Below, piece after piece: positions 53,499 to 62,776 of a stretch of 64,000 nucleotides of DNA. Position numbers and translations under genes: made by a program. Source of the stretch: Marinobacter sp. F3R11 (GTDB taxonomy: Bacteria > Pseudomonadota > Gammaproteobacteria > Pseudomonadales > Oleiphilaceae); assembly GCF_003318275.1 (NCBI RefSeq), contig NZ_QOCH01000009.1:124001-188000 (forward strand), in the 5' to 3' direction. The stretch's first letter is position 1. Each line of letters begins with the position of its first letter. A model generated the notes under the pieces. That model worked only from the letters and a program-made list of their open reading frames with translations. It ran no database searches and was not told where the DNA came from.

Positions 53499-55361
53499 TT
53501 ACAGTTTCATTTTTATCTGTTGCGCTAATGTACCAAGCAAACCGCTGCGGAAAACCAGTACACAGATGACGAAAACCAAACCTTGTATCACCGTCACCCA
53601 TTCGCCTAAAAACAGCAAGTAGTTTTCCATGCCCAGTACGACTATGGCACCGATAAGAGGCCCGAAGAAAGTTCCCATACCACCCAGGAGGGTCATAAGA
53701 ATAACCTCTCCGGACAGAGACCAGTGAACATCCGCTAACGATGCAAGCTGGAATACCAAGGCGTTCAACGCACCGGCAAGGCCGGCAAAAGTAGCCGATG
53801 CCACAAAGGCAAATAATTGATAACGGGTAACTTTGTAACCGAGTGACACGGCTCGTGCTTCATTGTCTTTAATCGCTTGCAGAACCTGACCAAGCGGAGA
53901 GTTTATTAAACGGTAGATGGCAAATATGCTGGCCAGAAAGATCACGGCCACCAAGACATAGAGCGTACTGTCGTCATTCAGGTCGAAAATACCTAGCAGA
54001 ACTCCCCGGGGGACGGACTGGATACCGTCCTCTCCACCCGTAAACGGCATTCTGACAGCAAGAAAGTAGATCAGTTGTGACAGTGCCAGTGTCGCCATCG
54101 CGAAGTATATGCCACGCCGTTTGATTGCCAGCCAGCCGAAGACAAGACCAAGCAGTGCAGCCGATAAAGTTCCTACGATGAGCGCTCCCTCTGGCGAAAG
54201 GCCCCAGACTTTTGCCGAATGTGCGAAAAGAAAGCTGGCGATACCGTAAAAGGCAGCATGCCCGAACGAGAGCAAGCCACTATGCCCAAGCAACAAATTA
54301 AAAGCACAGGCAAACAGGCCGAAACAGAGTAGCTTCATAACGAAAATCGGATAGAGGAAAAAGGGAGCTGCTATGAGCAAGACGATCAGTCCAAGGAAAA
54401 TCCACCCGTGCAGAAAGCGCGGTTGCCGGGAGACCCTGACTGTTTCGTGTGGTGCGCTGATCTGTTCGATCAGGCTCTCGGCACGACCAAACACACCTGT
54501 AGGCTTGACCATGAGCACCAGGATCATCACAAGGAATATGACCGCTTCTGAAAACTCCGGATAAAACGCCTTGGTCAACCCCTCAACGACACCCATTGCA
54601 AAACCGGTAACAATGGCGCCGCCAATAGAGCCCATACCCCCTATCACCACCACAGCAAACGCGATGATAAGCAGGTTATCGCCCATATTAGGATTAACCG
54701 AATAAATGGGTGCTGCCAGAACACCTGCAAAGGCTGCGAGCCCGACACCAACTCCATAGGTAAGGGTTAGCAGCAGTGGCACATTGATACCAAATGACTC
54801 CAGTATTTCCGGATTTTCATTGGCTCCACGAAGATAGCTTCCCAACCGTGTTTTTTCGATTGCGAACCAGGTACCGATACACACGATTGCAGAAATCGCG
54901 ATTACCCATACCCTATAGGCGGGCAAATACATAACGCCTATATTAAAGCCACCAGAAAGCCAGGACGGGATAGCATAGGCCTGGCCGGAAGCACCGTAGA
55001 AGTTACGGAATATCCCCTGAACAATAAGAGCCACCCCAAACGTGAGTAACAAACCGTAGATATGATCCAGGCCATGTATCCGCCTCAGCAGCACACGTTC
55101 CAGAACCAGGCCTGAGACACCTACGATCAGAGGTGCGATTATCAGCGACCATCCATAACCTATACCTAGATAATTCAATAACATCCAACTTACAAAAGCA
55201 CCCAGCATGTACTGCACGCCGTGCGCAAAGTTGATGATTCGCAAGAGTCCGAAGATTATTGCAAGGCCCAGGCTGAGTGTGGCGTAGAAGGCACCATTTA
55301 TCAGTCCAACCAGTAATTGCCCCAGTAAAATTGGCAATGGAATTCCAAATAACTCTGTCAT
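53499..55361 (-). CDS. branched-chain-type ABC transporter permease, LivH-LivM fusion
   Basis: A 620-residue protein in which both permeases of a Liv-type importer are joined. Residues 1-290 match LivH (GLINGAFYATLSLGLAIIFGLLRIINFAHG, then GGMGSIGGAIVTGF). A basic linker near 295-320 follows. Residues 325-610 match LivM (LLGHSGLLSFGHAAFYG, KRRGIYFAMATLALSQ, then MTLLGGMGTFFGPLIGA). The reading frame is uninterrupted across the junction. It follows livF on the same strand. Substrate range of this importer class includes amino acids, aromatic acids, urea and short acids. Confidence 0.9.
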   Translation of the reverse strand: MTELFGIPLPILLGQLLVGLINGAFYATLSLGLAIIFGLLRIINFAHGVQYMLGAFVSWMLLNYLGIGYGWSLIIAPLIVGVSGLVLERVLLRRIHGLDHIYGLLLTFGVALIVQGIFRNFYGASGQAYAIPSWLSGGFNIGVMYLPAYRVWVIAISAIVCIGTWFAIEKTRLGSYLRGANENPEILESFGINVPLLLTLTYGVGVGLAAFAGVLAAPIYSVNPNMGDNLLIIAFAVVVIGGMGSIGGAIVTGFAMGVVEGLTKAFYPEFSEAVIFLVMILVLMVKPTGVFGRAESLIEQISAPHETVRVSRQPRFLHGWIFLGLIVLLIAAPFFLYPIFVMKLLCFGLFACAFNLLLGHSGLLSFGHAAFYGIASFLFAHSAKVWGLSPEGALIVGTLSAALLGLVFGWLAIKRRGIYFAMATLALSQLIYFLAVRMPFTGGEDGIQSVPRGVLLGIFDLNDDSTLYVLVAVIFLASIFAIYRLINSPLGQVLQAIKDNEARAVSLGYKVTRYQLFAFVASATFAGLAGALNALVFQLASLADVHWSLSGEVILMTLLGGMGTFFGPLIGAIVVLGMENYLLFLGEWVTVIQGLVFVICVLVFRSGLLGTLAQQIKMKL

Positions 55362-55382
55362 ATTAACCCCGATGCCGCTCAG

Positions 55383-56096
55383 CTATACGGCCAGATATCC
55401 ATTGAGTTTGTCTAGTTCCTGGTGAAAGTCAGCGCCGGCTACCTGGTCAACCACCCGCCCCTGCTCAACAACGAAGTGCCGATCGGCAAGAGCTCCGGCA
55501 AAATGCAGATTTTGTTCGACAAGAACCACGGTGTAGCCATTTTCGCGAAGCCCTGATATGACTTTGCCAATCTGTTTGACAATTACCGGGGCCAACCCTT
55601 CGGTGGGTTCATCAAGCAGGATTATTGATGCTCCAGTCCGGAGAATCCGGGCAATGGCCAGCATCTGCTGTTCCCCGCCAGACAACTTGGTTCCCTGACT
55701 ATGGCGCCGCTCCCATAGATTCGGAAACCACTCGTATAGCTGCTCCAGGCTAAAGCCCCCAGCATTCCAGCGCGGTGGCAGGACCAGGTTTTCTGTGACG
55801 GAAAGTCCGGCGAGAATACCTCTGGTTTCCGGACAATAACCAACGCCCATTCGTGCTACCGAGCGAGCTTGCATATGAACTGTCTCGCTCCCATTTACCA
55901 GAACCTGCCCCTGGCGCTGTTTCTGTAAACCGATGATTGAGCGGAGAGTTGTACTTTTACCGGCACCATTGCGCCCCAGGAGCGTCACGATTTCACCTTT
56001 GTTGGCTTGAAAACCGATGCCATGAAGAACATGGGATTCACCATACCAGGCATGTAAATCATTAACTTCCAGCAGGGGGCGATCAGTGTTCATCAT
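55383..56096 (-). CDS. livF: branched-chain-type ABC transporter ATP-binding protein (LivF-like)
   Basis: A 237-residue ATPase with Walker A GRNGAGKST near 40, signature LSGGEQQMLAIARIL near 135 and Walker B IILLDEPTEGLAP near 158. The ATG at 56096 has GGAG 9 nt upstream. The gene overlaps the end of livG by 14 nt. Confidence 0.92.
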   Translation of the reverse strand: MMNTDRPLLEVNDLHAWYGESHVLHGIGFQANKGEIVTLLGRNGAGKSTTLRSIIGLQKQRQGQVLVNGSETVHMQARSVARMGVGYCPETRGILAGLSVTENLVLPPRWNAGGFSLEQLYEWFPNLWERRHSQGTKLSGGEQQMLAIARILRTGASIILLDEPTEGLAPVIVKQIGKVISGLRENGYTVVLVEQNLHFAGALADRHFVVEQGRVVDQVAGADFHQELDKLNGYLAV

Positions 56097-56856
56097 GATC
56101 TTCTCCAACGTAGGCTTTTATAACAGTGGGATCATTTGAAACTGTCTCGTAGTCTCCTTCTGCTAGTACTTGCCCCCGGCACAATACGGTAATTCTGTCC
56201 GCCAGCTTTGCGACTACAGGAAGGTTATGCTCCACGATCAGAACAGTGCGCCCTTCTGCCGCACGACTTATTAGTTCTGCCGTTCGTTCCACGTCTTCAT
56301 GCCCCATTCCCGATGTCGGCTCATCGAGGAGCATGAGCGAGGGATCCATCGCAAGCGTAGTGGCGAGTTCCAGGGCACGCTTACGTCCGTACGAGAGACT
56401 ACAGGCAGGCTCTCGTGCCTGGTCTTCCAGGCCGACCAATTCGAGAAGCCCCATGGCTTCCTGTTCCAGCTGGCGCAGATTTCTGGACCTGCGCCAAAAA
56501 ACAAAACTCCCTCCATGACGCCGTTGCAGCGCCACCAGCACGTTCTCCAGAACGGTCATGGTTGCGAAAATCGAGGATATCTGGAACGAGCGGATCAGGT
56601 TGCGCTGAGCCATCTCTGCGGGTTCCATCCTGGTAACGTCCCGGCCGTCGTGATAGATACGGCCGCTTGTAGGTGAGAGGAACTTGGTGAGGAGATTAAA
56701 GCAGGTTGTTTTTCCGGCACCATTGGGGCCAATCAAAGCATGTACTGAACCTCGCTCTACGGCTAAATCAACGCCATCAACTGCATTGAACCCCCCGAAA
56801 CTCATCGTCAGGTTTTCTGTTTTCAGCAGGATATCGTTCACAATAATTTCCCTCAT
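56083..56856 (-). CDS. livG: branched-chain-type ABC transporter ATP-binding protein (LivG-like)
   Basis: ATPase with Walker A GPNGAGKTT near 41, signature LSYGRKRALELATTLAMDP (SGG replaced by SYG, as is common in LivG) and Walker B LMLLDEPTSGMG. The ATG at 56856 is listed, but a GTG at 56841 has the better ribosome-binding site (GAGGGA, 8 nt). A frame open to 56916 starts at TTG and is unlikely. It pairs with LivF. Confidence 0.9.
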   Translation of the reverse strand: MREIIVNDILLKTENLTMSFGGFNAVDGVDLAVERGSVHALIGPNGAGKTTCFNLLTKFLSPTSGRIYHDGRDVTRMEPAEMAQRNLIRSFQISSIFATMTVLENVLVALQRRHGGSFVFWRRSRNLRQLEQEAMGLLELVGLEDQAREPACSLSYGRKRALELATTLAMDPSLMLLDEPTSGMGHEDVERTAELISRAAEGRTVLIVEHNLPVVAKLADRITVLCRGQVLAEGDYETVSNDPTVIKAYVGEDHDEH

Positions 56857-57000
56857 AGAATCGCCGTCTGGCGGTCTCGCAATACTCTGGTCATCTCTTT
56901 CTCGGGACAGGCTCAAGAGCCCGAACAGGCTGCGAAGCCGGCCTTTGCCGTACAGGCATCGGCCAATGCTTCGCGTTCAGGGCGCTTCATGTGAGCTGGA

Positions 57001-58221
57001 TTATCTGACTAGAGAGCAGTCTTCAGATTCAGGAAGGTAGGCCTCATCGGCCGCAATTGTTGAGACCAGGCTGTAATAATCCCAGGGGTATTTCGATTCA
57101 GATGGCTTTTTGATCTTAAACACGTGCATATCGTGAACCATCAGATTGTCTTGCCGGATACGACCATTTTGTACAAACATGTCGTTCACCAGCATATTCC
57201 GCATCTGGCGGCTCACTGCATCGGTTTCTGTAGTCCCGGCGGCATCCACGCCCTTCAGATAATGCATGACAGAAGAATACAGGCCCGCCTGGGGCATAGT
57301 GGGCATCTTTCCATGGGTGCTGAAGAAACGTTTTGACCAGGCTCTGGAAGACTCATTGAGATCCCAGTAGAAGGGCGCGGTGACGTACATCCCCTGGGCA
57401 ACCTCCAGGCCCAGCGTGTCCACATCTGTAACGAACATCAGCAAAGGAGCAATAGTTTTGTTCGATGTGATGCCATACTCATTCGCTTGTTTTATCGCGT
57501 TGATAGTATCGTTACCTGCATTTGCCAGCCCGACTACCTCAACATTCGGATCCTGAGTCATCAGCAGAGCTGATGAGAAATCATTGTTTCCCAATACGTG
57601 GGTTAATGAATCGATCACCTTGCCGCCATTTGCCACAACCGCTTTTGAGGCATCATCGCGCATGGAATATCCACCAGCGTAATCGGCAGTAATGAAAAAC
57701 CAGTTCTTCTTACCCTGCTGGGTAACAACACGGGCGGTCGTAGCCGACACGGCGGGGATGTTATAAGTCCAGTGAAAAGTGGTCGGCTTACAGTCCTTGC
57801 CGGCCAGGCTGCTCTGCCCTGAGGCAGTCGCCAGCACGAGAGTATTCTTCTTCGACCCAAGCTCGGATACCGCCAGTGTTACCGAGGCTCCAGCAACGTC
57901 AGCAATAACGTTAACATTCTCTTCATCGATCCACTTACGGGCGATATTGGATGCTGTGGCAGCTTTTGAGTGATGGTCGGCGGAGATCACACGGATCTCA
58001 TAATCTGGATTTTGCTCTTTTATGAAATCATCTACTGCCATCTGGGCAGCCAATACAGAGCCAGCTCCTACCAGGTCCGAATAGACGCTGGACATATCTG
58101 TTAAAACGCCGATGGTGACGTTGCGATCCTTCGGGTTCGAATCATTCGCCGACACTACTTGCCCGGCCGACAGTAATGCTGAAACGAGAAGGGCCTTCGC
58201 CCAGAAGTTCTTACTTGGCAT
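57001..58221 (-). CDS. branched-chain-type ABC transporter substrate-binding protein
   Basis: A 406-residue periplasmic type-I binding protein with a signal peptide (cleavage near residue 25, VVSA-N). The Peripla_BP_6 pattern is seen: VTIGVLTDMSSVYSDLVGAGSVLAAQMAVDDF near 35-66 and WFFITADYAGGYSMRDDASKAVV near 169-190. The C-terminal YPWDYYSLVSTI block is typical of the urea/short-acid/aromatic-type subgroup. First gene of the importer operon by direction; 84 bp separate it from livG. Confidence 0.9.
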   Translation of the reverse strand: MPSKNFWAKALLVSALLSAGQVVSANDSNPKDRNVTIGVLTDMSSVYSDLVGAGSVLAAQMAVDDFIKEQNPDYEIRVISADHHSKAATASNIARKWIDEENVNVIADVAGASVTLAVSELGSKKNTLVLATASGQSSLAGKDCKPTTFHWTYNIPAVSATTARVVTQQGKKNWFFITADYAGGYSMRDDASKAVVANGGKVIDSLTHVLGNNDFSSALLMTQDPNVEVVGLANAGNDTINAIKQANEYGITSNKTIAPLLMFVTDVDTLGLEVAQGMYVTAPFYWDLNESSRAWSKRFFSTHGKMPTMPQAGLYSSVMHYLKGVDAAGTTETDAVSRQMRNMLVNDMFVQNGRIRQDNLMVHDMHVFKIKKPSESKYPWDYYSLVSTIAADEAYLPESEDCSLVR

Positions 58222-58563
58222 AGTTTTTCACCTTTGTAGTTATTTTTGAAACTGCTTATGTGGCAAGAAAACCTTGTTATTTTGACGATGAGGTGCTCAC
58301 TGGAAGTTCACCGACTTACAGCAGCAACTTAAATATTCCATGCGAGAAACATTAAGTCAACACTGATTTTTTTATGATTAATTTGCTGGAAAGAAGGTGC
58401 AGCGAGCAAACGGCATAGGCCAGGAATTCATCAAGCCGGGAGTAGGCGCGCATTCCAGCAACGCACGGAAAAACCTGGCGGTATGGGAATACCTGCCAAA
58501 GAAAAAATGAGCAGAAAAATCTAGTCAGCGGGCCTTAGGCCCGCTGACTTGCTTAAGCACTGA
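58222..58563. other. intergenic region between the importer and gcdH
   Basis: A 342-bp gap. It should hold the promoter of the importer operon (minus strand) and the gcdH terminator. A plus-strand open stretch 58379-58510, which has no ATG start and ends in KKK-stop (GIGQEFIKPGVGAHSSNARK is part of it), could be a decayed C-terminus, but I do not recognise it. Confidence 0.4.
58516..58549 (-). terminator. intrinsic terminator of gcdH
   Basis: Perfect 12-bp stem AGTCAGCGGGCC / GGCCCGCTGACT (58523-58534 and 58538-58549, 3-nt loop), followed on the minus strand by AGATTTTT. Confidence 0.8.
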
Positions 58564-59745
58564 TCAGCAAAATGCCTGGATGCCAGTCTGGGCGCGACCA
58601 AGAATAAGGGCGTGCACGTCGTGGGTACCTTCATAGGTATTCACCACTTCCAGGTTCACCAGGTGCCGCGCCACCCCGAATTCATCACTGATGCCGTTAC
58701 CCCCGAGCATATCCCTGGCCAGACGGGCAACATCCAGAGCCTTGCCGCAGGAATTGCGCTTCATGATCGAAGTGATCTCGACGGCAGCCGTGCCCTCATC
58801 CTTCATCCGACCAAGACGCAGGCAGCCTTGCAGGGCCAGGGTGATGTCGGTCTGCATATCTGCCAGCTTTTTCTGGATCAGTTGATTGGCGGCCAGCGGC
58901 CGACCGAACTGCTTGCGGTCCAGTACATACTGGCGAGCGGTGTGCCAGCAATCTTCGGCAGCACCCAGAGCACCCCAGGAAATGCCGTAGCGGGCGGAGT
59001 TCAGACAGGTGAACGGTCCCTTCAGCCCTCGCACGTCCGGGAAGGCATTTTCTTCCGGCACAAACACGCCGTCCATCACGATTTCACCGGTGATCGAGGC
59101 CCGCAGCCCTACCTTCCCGTGAATAGCCGGGGCACTCAGGCCTTCCCAGCCTTTCTCAAGTACAAAGCCGCGAATCGCGCCGTCGTCGTCCTTGGCCCAG
59201 ACCACGAACACATCAGCGATAGGGCTGTTGGTGATCCACATCTTGCTGCCAGTCAGGCAATAACCGCCGTCCACCTTGCGGGCGCGGGTCGCCATGTTGC
59301 CGGGATCGGAGCCGTGATCTGGTTCAGTCAGACCGAAACACCCAATCCATTCTCCGGAAGCAAGTTTGGGCAGATACTTCTGGCGGGTTTGCTCATTACC
59401 GAATTCGTAAATGGGCACCATCACCAGGGATGACTGCACACTCATCATGGACCGGTAACCGGAGTCTACCCGCTCCACCTCGCGAGCGATCAGGCCATAG
59501 CACACGTAGTTCAGGCCGCTACCGCCGTATTGCTCAGGGATGGTACATCCCAGCAGACCGGTTTCGCCCATTTCCCGGAATATCTCCGTGTCGGTCTTTT
59601 CGTTGCGGAAGGCTTCGAGCACCCTGGGTCTGAGCTTGCTTTCGGCAAACTGGCGAGCACTCTCGCGCACCATGCGCTCGTCTTCAGTCAGTTGCTGATC
59701 CAGCAACAGGGGGTCTTCCCAGCTAAAAGCTGATGAATGCGACAT
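58564..59745 (-). CDS. gcdH: glutaryl-CoA dehydrogenase
   Basis: FAD acyl-CoA dehydrogenase that oxidises and decarboxylates glutaryl-CoA to crotonyl-CoA, in lysine, tryptophan and benzoyl-CoA-type catabolism. The 393-residue product ends in the diagnostic block [20 protein letters not shown] with catalytic E372. FAD/substrate motifs [13 protein letters not shown] near 140 and WITNSP near 172 are present. It is usually next to a LysR regulator (GcdR) and a CoA transferase; neither is here. Confidence 0.95.
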   Translation of the reverse strand: MSHSSAFSWEDPLLLDQQLTEDERMVRESARQFAESKLRPRVLEAFRNEKTDTEIFREMGETGLLGCTIPEQYGGSGLNYVCYGLIAREVERVDSGYRSMMSVQSSLVMVPIYEFGNEQTRQKYLPKLASGEWIGCFGLTEPDHGSDPGNMATRARKVDGGYCLTGSKMWITNSPIADVFVVWAKDDDGAIRGFVLEKGWEGLSAPAIHGKVGLRASITGEIVMDGVFVPEENAFPDVRGLKGPFTCLNSARYGISWGALGAAEDCWHTARQYVLDRKQFGRPLAANQLIQKKLADMQTDITLALQGCLRLGRMKDEGTAAVEITSIMKRNSCGKALDVARLARDMLGGNGISDEFGVARHLVNLEVVNTYEGTHDVHALILGRAQTGIQAFC

Positions 59746-59923
59746 TTTCTATCTCCAATATGATAACGACTGTGATGCTTAACCAAATGAATCCAGTGGA
59801 ACAACTTAACCGCGAACCTGGAGGGTTAATTAGTCAGGCCTGGTTACGCTTAGCTTGTTCAAATAAAGAGCCCATCAGAAATCCAATGGACAGCCCGGAA
59901 AGTAGAGGCAGAACTCATGGACT

Positions 59924-60688
59924 CTATCGCCCCTTCCACTCCGGCATACGCTTCTCGGCAAAAGCAGCTGCGCCTTCCTTTGCATCCTCCGAGGCAAAGA
60001 CCGGATCGGTATAGGAACGTTGCAGGACAAAAGCCTCATCGCTACGCCAGTTTTGCGCTTGTGTTACTACCTCTTTGACGGCCGCCACTGCCAGAGGCCC
60101 ATTCGCGGAGATCTCTGTGGCCAGTTCCCGTGCAGCAGTCAGTGCCTCTCCGGAGGATACAATCCGGTTGATCAGGCCAAATCGTTCTGCCTCCGCAGGG
60201 TCCAGAAGGCGCCCAGTCATCAGAAGCTCCATCGCTTTACGATAGGGCATCTGTTGCGGCAGCCGAAGCAGCCCACCGCCCCGGGCCACCAGCCCGCGCT
60301 TCACTTCAGGCAGTCCAAAACGGGCTGTTTCAGACGCGACGATCATGTCGCAGGCGAGAGCCAGTTCAAACCCTCCACCCAGGGCATAGCCTTCAACTGC
60401 GGCAATGATCGGCTTTTTCGGAGGAGCCTCTGTCATCCCGGCAAAACCACGCCCTTCAATCCGGGGTATTTCGCCTTTCATAAACCCCTTCAGGTCCATG
60501 CCTGCACAGAAATTACCACCGGCACCGGTCAGGATTGCCACCCGGATTTCAGGGTCAGCATTGATTCTGTCTATTGCACCCGCCATTGCCTGCGACAAAG
60601 CAAGAGTTGCAGCGTTGCGTGCTTCGGGGCGGTTGATCGTCAGAATAGCCAGATGGTCGACTATCTCTACTTTCAGCTCTTCCATCAT
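59924..60688 (-). CDS. enoyl-CoA hydratase (crotonase family)
   Basis: A 254-residue crotonase. The oxyanion-hole segments NFCAGMDLKGF near 59-69 and GYALGGGFELALACD near 100-114 are present, and both catalytic glutamates (in GGGFELAL and GLPEVKRG) are kept, so hydratase activity is likely. It overlaps the SDR gene by 4 nt and is separated from gcdH by 178 bp, so gcdH may have its own promoter. Confidence 0.9.
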   Translation of the reverse strand: MMEELKVEIVDHLAILTINRPEARNAATLALSQAMAGAIDRINADPEIRVAILTGAGGNFCAGMDLKGFMKGEIPRIEGRGFAGMTEAPPKKPIIAAVEGYALGGGFELALACDMIVASETARFGLPEVKRGLVARGGGLLRLPQQMPYRKAMELLMTGRLLDPAEAERFGLINRIVSSGEALTAARELATEISANGPLAVAAVKEVVTQAQNWRSDEAFVLQRSYTDPVFASEDAKEGAAAFAEKRMPEWKGR

Positions 60689-61449
60689 CGCGGCCCCATT
60701 CTGATAGCTCCGTCCAGCCGGATCGTTTCACCATTAAGCATCTGGTTTTCAACAATGTGCGCAGCCAGTGCAGCATATTCTTTGGGATCACCAAGGCGGG
60801 CGGGATGCGGTACTGATTTGCCCAGCGACTCTTTTACCTGCTCTGGAAGCCTTGAAATGATTGGTGTATCAAATATCCCCGGCGCAATGGTACATACCCG
60901 GATCAGGCGACTGGCGAGATCCCGTGCAGCAACCAGTGTCATACCAACGATTCCTGCCTTGGCTGAGGCATAGGGTATCTGCCCGATCTGGCCTTCCCAG
61001 GCAGCAACAGACGATGTCAGAATGCAAACACCGCGTTCCCCGTTAACGGGTTCAGTCTTCGCAAACTGTTCAGCAGCCAACCGCAGTACATTGAAACTAC
61101 CAACGAGGTTCAGGCTGACAATATCCTCGTAATGCTGCAGTGAGCCCGCATTCCCTTCCTTATCAAGGATGCGTAACGCACCACCACGACCTGCGCAGTG
61201 CACGCAAACTCTGAGAGGTGCAAGCTCTCCTGCGACCTCAAAAACCCGCCTCATTTGCGACTCATCAGTGACATCCGCTGCCACAAACCGGGCGCGCTCC
61301 CCTAATTCATCCGCCAGTTCCTGGCCTGCCGATCCGGGCAGGTCAGCTATAACGACATAGGCTCCCAGAGCGATAAACTTTCTGACTGAAGCCTGGCCCA
61401 GACCCGATGCACCACCAGTCACAACAACGGAATTTTCTCTGACATCCAT
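60685..61449 (-). CDS. short-chain dehydrogenase, probable 3-hydroxyacyl-CoA dehydrogenase
   Basis: A 254-residue classical SDR with cofactor loop [10 protein letters not shown] near 10, NAG-like motif HCAGRGGA near 83, catalytic Ser in TSSVAAW and YASAKAG (Tyr and Lys) near 155-161. Sequence and context resemble type-II 3-hydroxyacyl-CoA dehydrogenase (HSD17B10-like), which fits its place between thiolase and crotonase. The ATG at 61449 is chosen; TTG at 61458 is the longer option. Confidence 0.88.
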   Translation of the reverse strand: MDVRENSVVVTGGASGLGQASVRKFIALGAYVVIADLPGSAGQELADELGERARFVAADVTDESQMRRVFEVAGELAPLRVCVHCAGRGGALRILDKEGNAGSLQHYEDIVSLNLVGSFNVLRLAAEQFAKTEPVNGERGVCILTSSVAAWEGQIGQIPYASAKAGIVGMTLVAARDLASRLIRVCTIAPGIFDTPIISRLPEQVKESLGKSVPHPARLGDPKEYAALAAHIVENQMLNGETIRLDGAIRMGPR

Positions 61450-61465
61450 ATTTCTCAACCTTCTT

Positions 61466-62647
61466 TTATTTTAAACATTCGATAATGGTTGTATTGGCCA
61501 TGCCACCTGCCTCGCACATTGTCTGAAGGCCATATCGACCTCCGGTCTGCTCAAGAGCATGTAGCATTGTAGTCATCAAACGCGCACCTGAAGCTCCGAG
61601 GGGATGCCCAAGTGCAATTGCCCCACCGCGCGGGTTAAGCCGCTCCGGATCGGCACCCAACTCCCTCTGCCAGGCAAGGGGCACGGGGGCAAACGCTTCG
61701 TTAACTTCATAATGATCAATCTGGTCCAGGCGCATGCCACTTCTTTTTAGTGCACGACGGGTTGAGGGAATAGGCGCTGTCAGCATCATAAGCGGATCGT
61801 CCCCACACACATCAAAGCCCGCGAAACGGGCACGCGGCTTGAGCCCAAGGCGTTCGGCCATGGTTTCGCTCATCATGAGCAAAACAGATGCACCATCGGC
61901 GATCTGGGATGAATTGCCTGCAGTCATCTTCCATTCAATCTGGGGGAACCGGGCAGAGAAAGCTGGATCTTCGAAAGAGCAGGCCAGCTCTCCCAACTTC
62001 TGGACTGAAGACCCCTCTCGAATCGTTTCATCCTCCGCAACCACACCTTCGGGAGTAATGATCGGTACAATCTCTCTGGAAAAGCCACCCGCCGCACGCG
62101 TTTTTGCCGCAGCCTGATGTGAGCGCACAGCGAAAGCATCAAGCTCCTCACGCCCAAGCCCCCATTTTGCCGAGACCAGTTCCGCCGACACGCCCTGGCC
62201 AACGAGCCCCGGGGCATAGCGTTTGTTTACACCCTCACCACACGTATCAGCTGTCCCCCGGGCACTGCCCATGGGAACGCGGCTCATGCTTTCCACACCC
62301 CCGGCGATCGCGATGTCGTAAGCCCCGGCCATGATTCCCTGTGCAGCGAAATGAATCGCTTGCTGACCCGATCCACATTTACGATCAATAGTCATTGCTG
62401 GCACTGATGCCGGAAAGCCCGCAGCCAGCCACGCCATACGCCCCGGCGTAGCAGATTGTTCGCTGACCTGGCTAACGCAACCGATTAGCACGTCATCGAC
62501 AGTGCCAGGATCAATATCATTGCGTTCGACCAGCGTTTTCAGCAGCTGTGCCAGCAAATCAACAGGATGGATGGATGACAAGCTTCCTCCAGCCTTGCCT
62601 CGCCCCATAGGGCTACGCAGCGCGTCGATAATGACGGGTGTTTGCAT
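61466..62647 (-). CDS. acetyl-CoA acyltransferase (thiolase)
   Basis: A degradative-type thiolase of 393 residues with nucleophile C91 (DRKCGSGQQA), H348 (GGAIALGHPLGASG) and second cysteine C378 (QTMCEAGGMA). It likely cleaves the 3-ketoacyl-CoA made by the neighbouring SDR. GGAGAA precedes the ATG. Part of the acd - thiolase - SDR - crotonase run. Confidence 0.93.
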   Translation of the reverse strand: MQTPVIIDALRSPMGRGKAGGSLSSIHPVDLLAQLLKTLVERNDIDPGTVDDVLIGCVSQVSEQSATPGRMAWLAAGFPASVPAMTIDRKCGSGQQAIHFAAQGIMAGAYDIAIAGGVESMSRVPMGSARGTADTCGEGVNKRYAPGLVGQGVSAELVSAKWGLGREELDAFAVRSHQAAAKTRAAGGFSREIVPIITPEGVVAEDETIREGSSVQKLGELACSFEDPAFSARFPQIEWKMTAGNSSQIADGASVLLMMSETMAERLGLKPRARFAGFDVCGDDPLMMLTAPIPSTRRALKRSGMRLDQIDHYEVNEAFAPVPLAWQRELGADPERLNPRGGAIALGHPLGASGARLMTTMLHALEQTGGRYGLQTMCEAGGMANTTIIECLK

Positions 62648-62729
62648 CGTGTTTCTCCGTTAAGGTTGTTCTCTGCCGATCAATAGATCGGGCATGCGTT
62701 ATGAAACAGCTCAGCTGTCTATGAACGCT

Positions 62730-62755
62730 ATTAAAGGAAGGTGCCATGCACCTCC
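62730..62755 (-). terminator. weak terminator-like hairpin after the acyl-CoA dehydrogenase gene
   Basis: On the minus strand GGAGGTGC-ATG-GCACCTTCC followed by TTTAAT; the stem is about 8 bp including one G-T wobble. It could attenuate read-through from the upstream gene into the thiolase gene. Confidence 0.35.
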
Positions 62756-62776
62756 AAAAACCATCTTGTTAACCAC

